Below the pieces are notes generated by a model that saw only the letters and a list, made by a program, of their open reading frames with translations, made no database searches and was not told the DNA's origin. The position numbers were made by a program, and so were the translations under genes. Of a stretch of DNA of 64,000 nucleotides, positions 61,501 to 64,000 are shown piece by piece. Source of the stretch: Eremophila alpestris peregrina (Eukaryota > Chordata > Aves > Passeriformes > Alaudidae). Location: NCBI GenBank assembly GCA_009792885.1, contig WMCF01000029.1:6776000-6839999 (forward strand). Reading direction: 5' to 3'. Numbering within the stretch: position 1 is the stretch's first letter; every line of letters begins with the position of its first letter.

Positions 61501-64000
61501 CAGTAATTGTTCTCCATCGTGGTGATTGGACACTGCTCAAGTTACCAGAGACAGCAGAAAGGCAAATACAGGAGACTTGGATAATCCAGCCTCCAGAATC
61601 ATGTAGTTGGTTTTCACAACTTCTTGAAGTAGCAGCTTCATCCAGAGCAGTTTTTTAAAAATACTACTGGATGTAGAGCTGGATACAACCCACCAAAATT
61701 ATTTCCCACATACTATAGAAAATACTAAATAAAAGCAGGAAAAACATTACGAGCCTTAAATACTCCCCCCACTCCATATATTAGGTATTTTTGCAACAAC
61801 ACAGCAATAAGAACTCAAGACATTCATGTAATCTCATTCCCAGTATCTTTCAGTCTTCAGTTATGTAGTTCAGCTTGTTGTTGTTGGCTGCCAAATGTAT
61901 GAACTGCTTTGGAATATGCTAAAATGTAGCCAGTCATACTGGCAAGACCAGAACTAGATTTCAGTCTTGACAGAGATCTAAATCTGGTGATGTGCAAAGT
62001 TTTAAAACATAATTTAACCACCTTGAGAAAAAAAGGTTAGTTTTGGTTTTTCAATGCATTGAGATTAACTAAGAGCAAAAGACAATATCTCAGTTATGAT
62101 CATCCTAAGGTTATCTTGGTATTACTTGAGATATCTAAGGAAGATATTCTTCCCTGAGGGCCCTGGCACCAGTTGCCCAGAAAAGCTGTGGCTGTCCCAT
62201 CCCTGGAATTATTTAAGGCCAGGTTGGACAGGGCTTGGACCAAGTGGAAGGTGGCAGGGCATTGGAATGAGATGATCTTTAAGGTCCCTTCCAACCCATA
62301 ACACTCTGGTTCTGTGACACCCTTAGCACATCAATAAATACCATTAAACATCCTGGCATTGGCTGTGTATTTTAAGAAAGCCTTACAACAGTTCCTATTA
62401 CAGTTATCACATATGCTACATAAATGAAGACACAGCAAATCTGTTTTCAGTTTCATTGTAAGCATGTAACTGTCATGAAAAGACATCTACAGAAGACCTA
62501 ATTATGTCTGCCACAAAAATTTCCTCTCAAATTCATTAATTAGGTGAAGTTTCATTCATTCCATAGTGTTATGCCAGAGATTCTGTGTAAAGATTTTTGG
62601 CAAATAGGAAGTAGGTAAAATAAGGAGACACATGAGCTCACACAAATGCATTTGTTCAACCATGAAGCATCAGTTTAACTGGTGACATTAATGTGCTCTT
62701 GAGCTCCACTCTTCAAATTTGTAATCATAATACAGGATTTTATGGAAACAGATGGAAACTCCAAGGCAGAAAAATAGGTTCAAATTTAATACATTAAACA
62801 GCCACAAGTGTAATTTTGCAAGCTTGCATCTCAGCTATAGTACTTGGTTGAGAGTTCAGTTTATTTAAAAATGAGCTAGAATTACAAACAAGAAAAATTT
62901 CATTGGCACTACATTTAAGTACTTGCAATTATTTTTTGCTTGTTTTGCTGTAAGTTACAGCAGGCTTATCTGAAAATTATAGCTTCTCATCAAAACAAAT
63001 ACTTGGGAAATGTTAAATGGAATTTGCTCCCAAAAGTATTTTGAAATAGACGATTATATTTTCATCAAGTCTTTAAAATAAGTATTTTTGATCTTATGAC
63101 AAATCTGGCATAAGGAGAAAACAAAATATATGGACACATACATATAGCAAATGATTACTGTACCTCTAGCATAATTTACTATAGATGGCTGAGTTCAATC
63201 ATATAAGCCATTTCATTACATGGCAAGGAATTTCTCAATCAGGAAAGCATCGAGTTCAAGACAATACTACCCTAATTCATAATAGTTACCTTTATCATCC
63301 TTTGATGTTGTCTTGCTTTCTTTAGATTCCTTAGTAGAGCTAGAGAAGCAAATTAAAAAAATCAGAAGAAAGTTGAAACTACAGAATTTGGTGTTGCATT
63401 TTAAACTACTAACACTAACAGACAAGTTAACATTTCAAAAAATAAAAATGAAAAAGGGCCAGACTGTATATTGGAACAAATGATTCCCTTATGGATTCTT
63501 GCACTGATTTTCCCCAAGATGCCTGAAGATCTAGATTTTCTGACAACTCTATTCAGTGGATATATGGCAATCTTCTCCAGATTTCAGGACGGGGACTTGA
63601 CTTCATTTTGTGTTCTTAGAACTGATAGCTGTTCATTACCATCATCACAAGGACATTTAAAAAACTCGTCAATTTGAAAAGAATAAATAAATGCTGACAA
63701 TTCGACAATGCAATCAGTAGGACATAGTGTCTATACGAAGATCTTGAATTTTAAAAAGTAACTTATGGCGGTCAAAAAACCTACAGGCAGGAGCATAGGA
63801 TACTAATTATAAGATTCTTGCTGCTACCCCCTTAATGTAGAGTGATCTTATTGAATGCTGGTACTCAGTATCGTAAAGAACTGACATAGAAAAACAAACC
63901 TCTTTGCTTGACCAGAGGCCCCAGTAGACGAGGGACCTTTCTTCAAAGTATCCTTTTCTTTGTCTCCAGATTCTGCTTTCTTTGAACCTTCTCTGGCTTC
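52449..64000 (-). CDS. SLTM: SLTM (SAFB-like transcription modulator), C-terminal 710 residues, 15 exons; 5' end outside window
   Basis: SLTM is a nuclear SAFB-family protein that binds RNA and chromatin and, when overexpressed, represses transcription. In transcript order the exons are 64000-63900 (partial), 63339-63290, 61143-61025, 59467-59318, 59226-59117, 59029-58869, 58552-58461, 58231-58074, 56997-56823, 56233-56109, 55590-55420, 54648-54334, 53907-53769, 53049-52892 and 52557-52449. All junctions are GT-AG and phases agree. Residues below count from the window edge. 1-64: Lys/Ser-rich linker. 65-140: RRM, with RNP2 LWVSGL (67-72) and RNP1 KCYGIVTM (106-113). 141-261: Lys/Glu/Ser-rich. 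290-405: Arg/Glu-rich predicted helix. 576-710: Gly/Arg-rich tail ending FKPFKGGPPRRF. The human protein is about 1,030 residues, so roughly 320 N-terminal residues with the SAP domain are missing only because of the window edge. The gene converges on MINDY2. Confidence 0.96.
52892..53049 (-). CDS. SLTM: SLTM exon, residues 623-675
   Basis: The exon encodes HYNEDRHVVERHSRETGPRK, EWHGPSSQGSGYHDTRRMGD and GRGGGGMMAPHT, with a split Ser at the junction. Confidence 0.95.
53769..53907 (-). CDS. SLTM: SLTM exon, residues 576-622
   Basis: Gly/Arg/Ser-rich: GERPERSGREVSGHVRGAPP, then GSRSSASAYGGREGERGVMA and DRGGGQ. Confidence 0.94.
54334..54648 (-). CDS. SLTM: SLTM exon, residues 471-576
   Basis: This is the longest exon here, 315 nt. 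It is Arg-rich, including RDRFVNQGEAKKTRPTARRE, EEPGFERYPKSFSESRRNEP and RRTVIIHDRPEIPHGRHPRD. Confidence 0.95.
55420..55590 (-). CDS. SLTM: SLTM exon, residues 414-471
   Basis: The exon encodes RDDPYWNESKKMALDTDARF, then GHGSDYSRQQNRFNDFDHRE, typical of the SAFB-family region after the charged helix. Confidence 0.96.
56109..56233 (-). CDS. SLTM: SLTM exon, residues 373-414
   Basis: The exon encodes ERRKEAERIAREREELRRQQ, a short CAG-coded Gln run, and NALKRPRDVDH. It ends the charged helix. Confidence 0.95.
56823..56997 (-). CDS. SLTM: SLTM exon, residues 314-372 (Arg/Glu helix)
   Basis: Dense R/E repeats (RREIAERERRERERIRIM, then LEIERQKLERERMERERLER) form a predicted long charged helix. 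The exon is clearly more GC-rich than its introns. Confidence 0.95.
58074..58231 (-). CDS. SLTM: SLTM exon, residues 262-314
   Basis: The exon encodes the conserved SAFB-family stretch DILPFEKMKEQRLREHMVRL and ERIRRAVELR, the start of the Arg/Glu helix. Confidence 0.95.
58461..58552 (-). CDS. SLTM: SLTM exon, residues 231-261
   Basis: The 92-nt exon encodes GKSPGQVVVLDQTKGDQGHT and RTVRRGRFDK after a split Ser. Confidence 0.93.
58869..59029 (-). CDS. SLTM: SLTM exon, residues 177-231
   Basis: Lys/Glu/Ser-rich segment including EKSEKKESKEAKKTEGKDEK and TKKTEEKKRI, as in SLTM of other vertebrates. Confidence 0.94.
59117..59226 (-). CDS. SLTM: SLTM exon, residues 141-177
   Basis: The exon encodes VKGDPSKKELKKESDEKSSS and a Ser/Lys-rich continuation. 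The introns on either side are only about 90 bp. Confidence 0.93.
59318..59467 (-). CDS. SLTM: SLTM exon, residues 91-140 (RRM end)
   Basis: The 150-nt in-phase exon holds VLGAKVVTNARSPGAKCYGI with RNP1, followed by SSSTEVARCIAHLHRTELHG and QQISVEK. Confidence 0.97.
61025..61143 (-). CDS. SLTM: SLTM exon, residues 51-90 (RRM start)
   Basis: A Ser-rich segment leads into NLWVSGLSSNTKAADLKNLF, which holds RNP2 and helix 1 of the RRM, ending GKYGK. Confidence 0.95.
62120..62325 (+). mobile_element. CR1 LINE 3' fragment
   Basis: Sense CR1 strings on the plus strand: ATATTCTTCCCTGAGGGCCC, AGTTGCCCAGAAAAGCTGTG, GGCTGTCCCATCCCTGGAAT, AAGGCCAGGTTGGACAGGGC and GATGATCTTTAAGGTCCCTT, ending near GGTTCTGTGAC. 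It is antisense to SLTM, in its largest intron within the window. Confidence 0.95.
63290..63339 (-). CDS. SLTM: SLTM exon, residues 34-51
   Basis: The 50-nt exon encodes STKESKESKTTSKDDK with split codons at both ends. Acceptor TTCTCTAG and donor GTAACT flank it. Confidence 0.92.
63900..64000 (-). CDS. SLTM: SLTM exon (partial at window edge), residues 1-34
   Basis: The exon encodes EAREGSKKAESGDKEKDTLK, then KGPSSTGASGQAK and a split Ser, before donor GTTTGT. It continues beyond 64000. Confidence 0.92.

Larger units (their letters stand above)
52558..63899 (-). other. SLTM: SLTM introns
   Basis: The introns are short (87 bp to about 2.1 kb), as is common in birds. The largest are 61144-63289, 59468-61024 and 56998-58073. 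Only 61144-63289 holds a recognised repeat (CR1 at about 62120-62325). The intron at 52558-52891 has a GC-rich middle (about 52690-52860) with no recognised content. Nothing else was identified. Confidence 0.8.

Noticed and set aside
1..64000. tRNA, rRNA, microRNA hairpins, CRISPR arrays or operon-like systems
   Set aside because: None was recognised by eye. The region is ordinary vertebrate genic DNA, and small hairpin RNAs cannot be excluded without folding and expression data.

Overview
The window is nuclear DNA of a bird. It contains CR1 LINE fragments, an avian-type endogenous retroviral LTR, two CpG-island promoters and intron-split genes whose exons translate into recognisable vertebrate proteins. 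The species cannot be fixed from sequence alone. A neoavian or passerine bird is a guess.

Three protein-coding genes are present, in the order ADAM10 (-) / MINDY2 (+) / SLTM (-). From memory this is the order and orientation at human 15q21-q22. (1) 1-17,060: the 5' end of ADAM10 on the minus strand. Coding exon 1 (16,539-16,593, signal peptide) and exon 2 (8,204-8,354, start of the prodomain) are present; the rest of the gene lies left of the window. (2) 17,060-18,110: a short AT-rich spacer with a CR1 fragment separates two CpG islands driving ADAM10 leftward and MINDY2 rightward. The start codons are only about 1.77 kb apart. (3) 18,362-42,422: the whole MINDY2 coding region in nine exons, predicted at 551 residues, with the catalytic Gln, Cys and His and a C-terminal CVLL prenylation-like motif. 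(4) 42,423-about 51,900: probable long 3' UTR of MINDY2 and the convergent spacer to SLTM, with a 426-base run of N. (5) 51,921-64,000: the C-terminal 710 residues of SLTM in 15 exons on the minus strand, covering the RRM, the Arg/Glu-rich helix and the Gly/Arg-rich tail. The SAP-containing N-terminus lies right of the window.

Every exon junction given here has GT-AG boundaries and a continuous reading phase, so the exon chains are well supported although no alignment could be run. The genes do not form a pathway. ADAM10 is a cell-surface sheddase, MINDY2 a K48-selective deubiquitinase and SLTM a nuclear RNA/chromatin-associated regulator. What links them is conserved position and the closely spaced divergent ADAM10-MINDY2 promoters.

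No RNA gene, CRISPR array or undescribed multi-gene system was found. The points most worth a second look are small: a G-quadruplex-type tract just inside ADAM10 intron 1, short upstream ORFs in both divergent genes, a NAGNAG acceptor and CAAX-like end in MINDY2, a GC-rich intronic minisatellite, an isolated GC-rich intronic block, a 26-bp perfect palindrome, and a 23-base exact repeat in the MINDY2 3' region.
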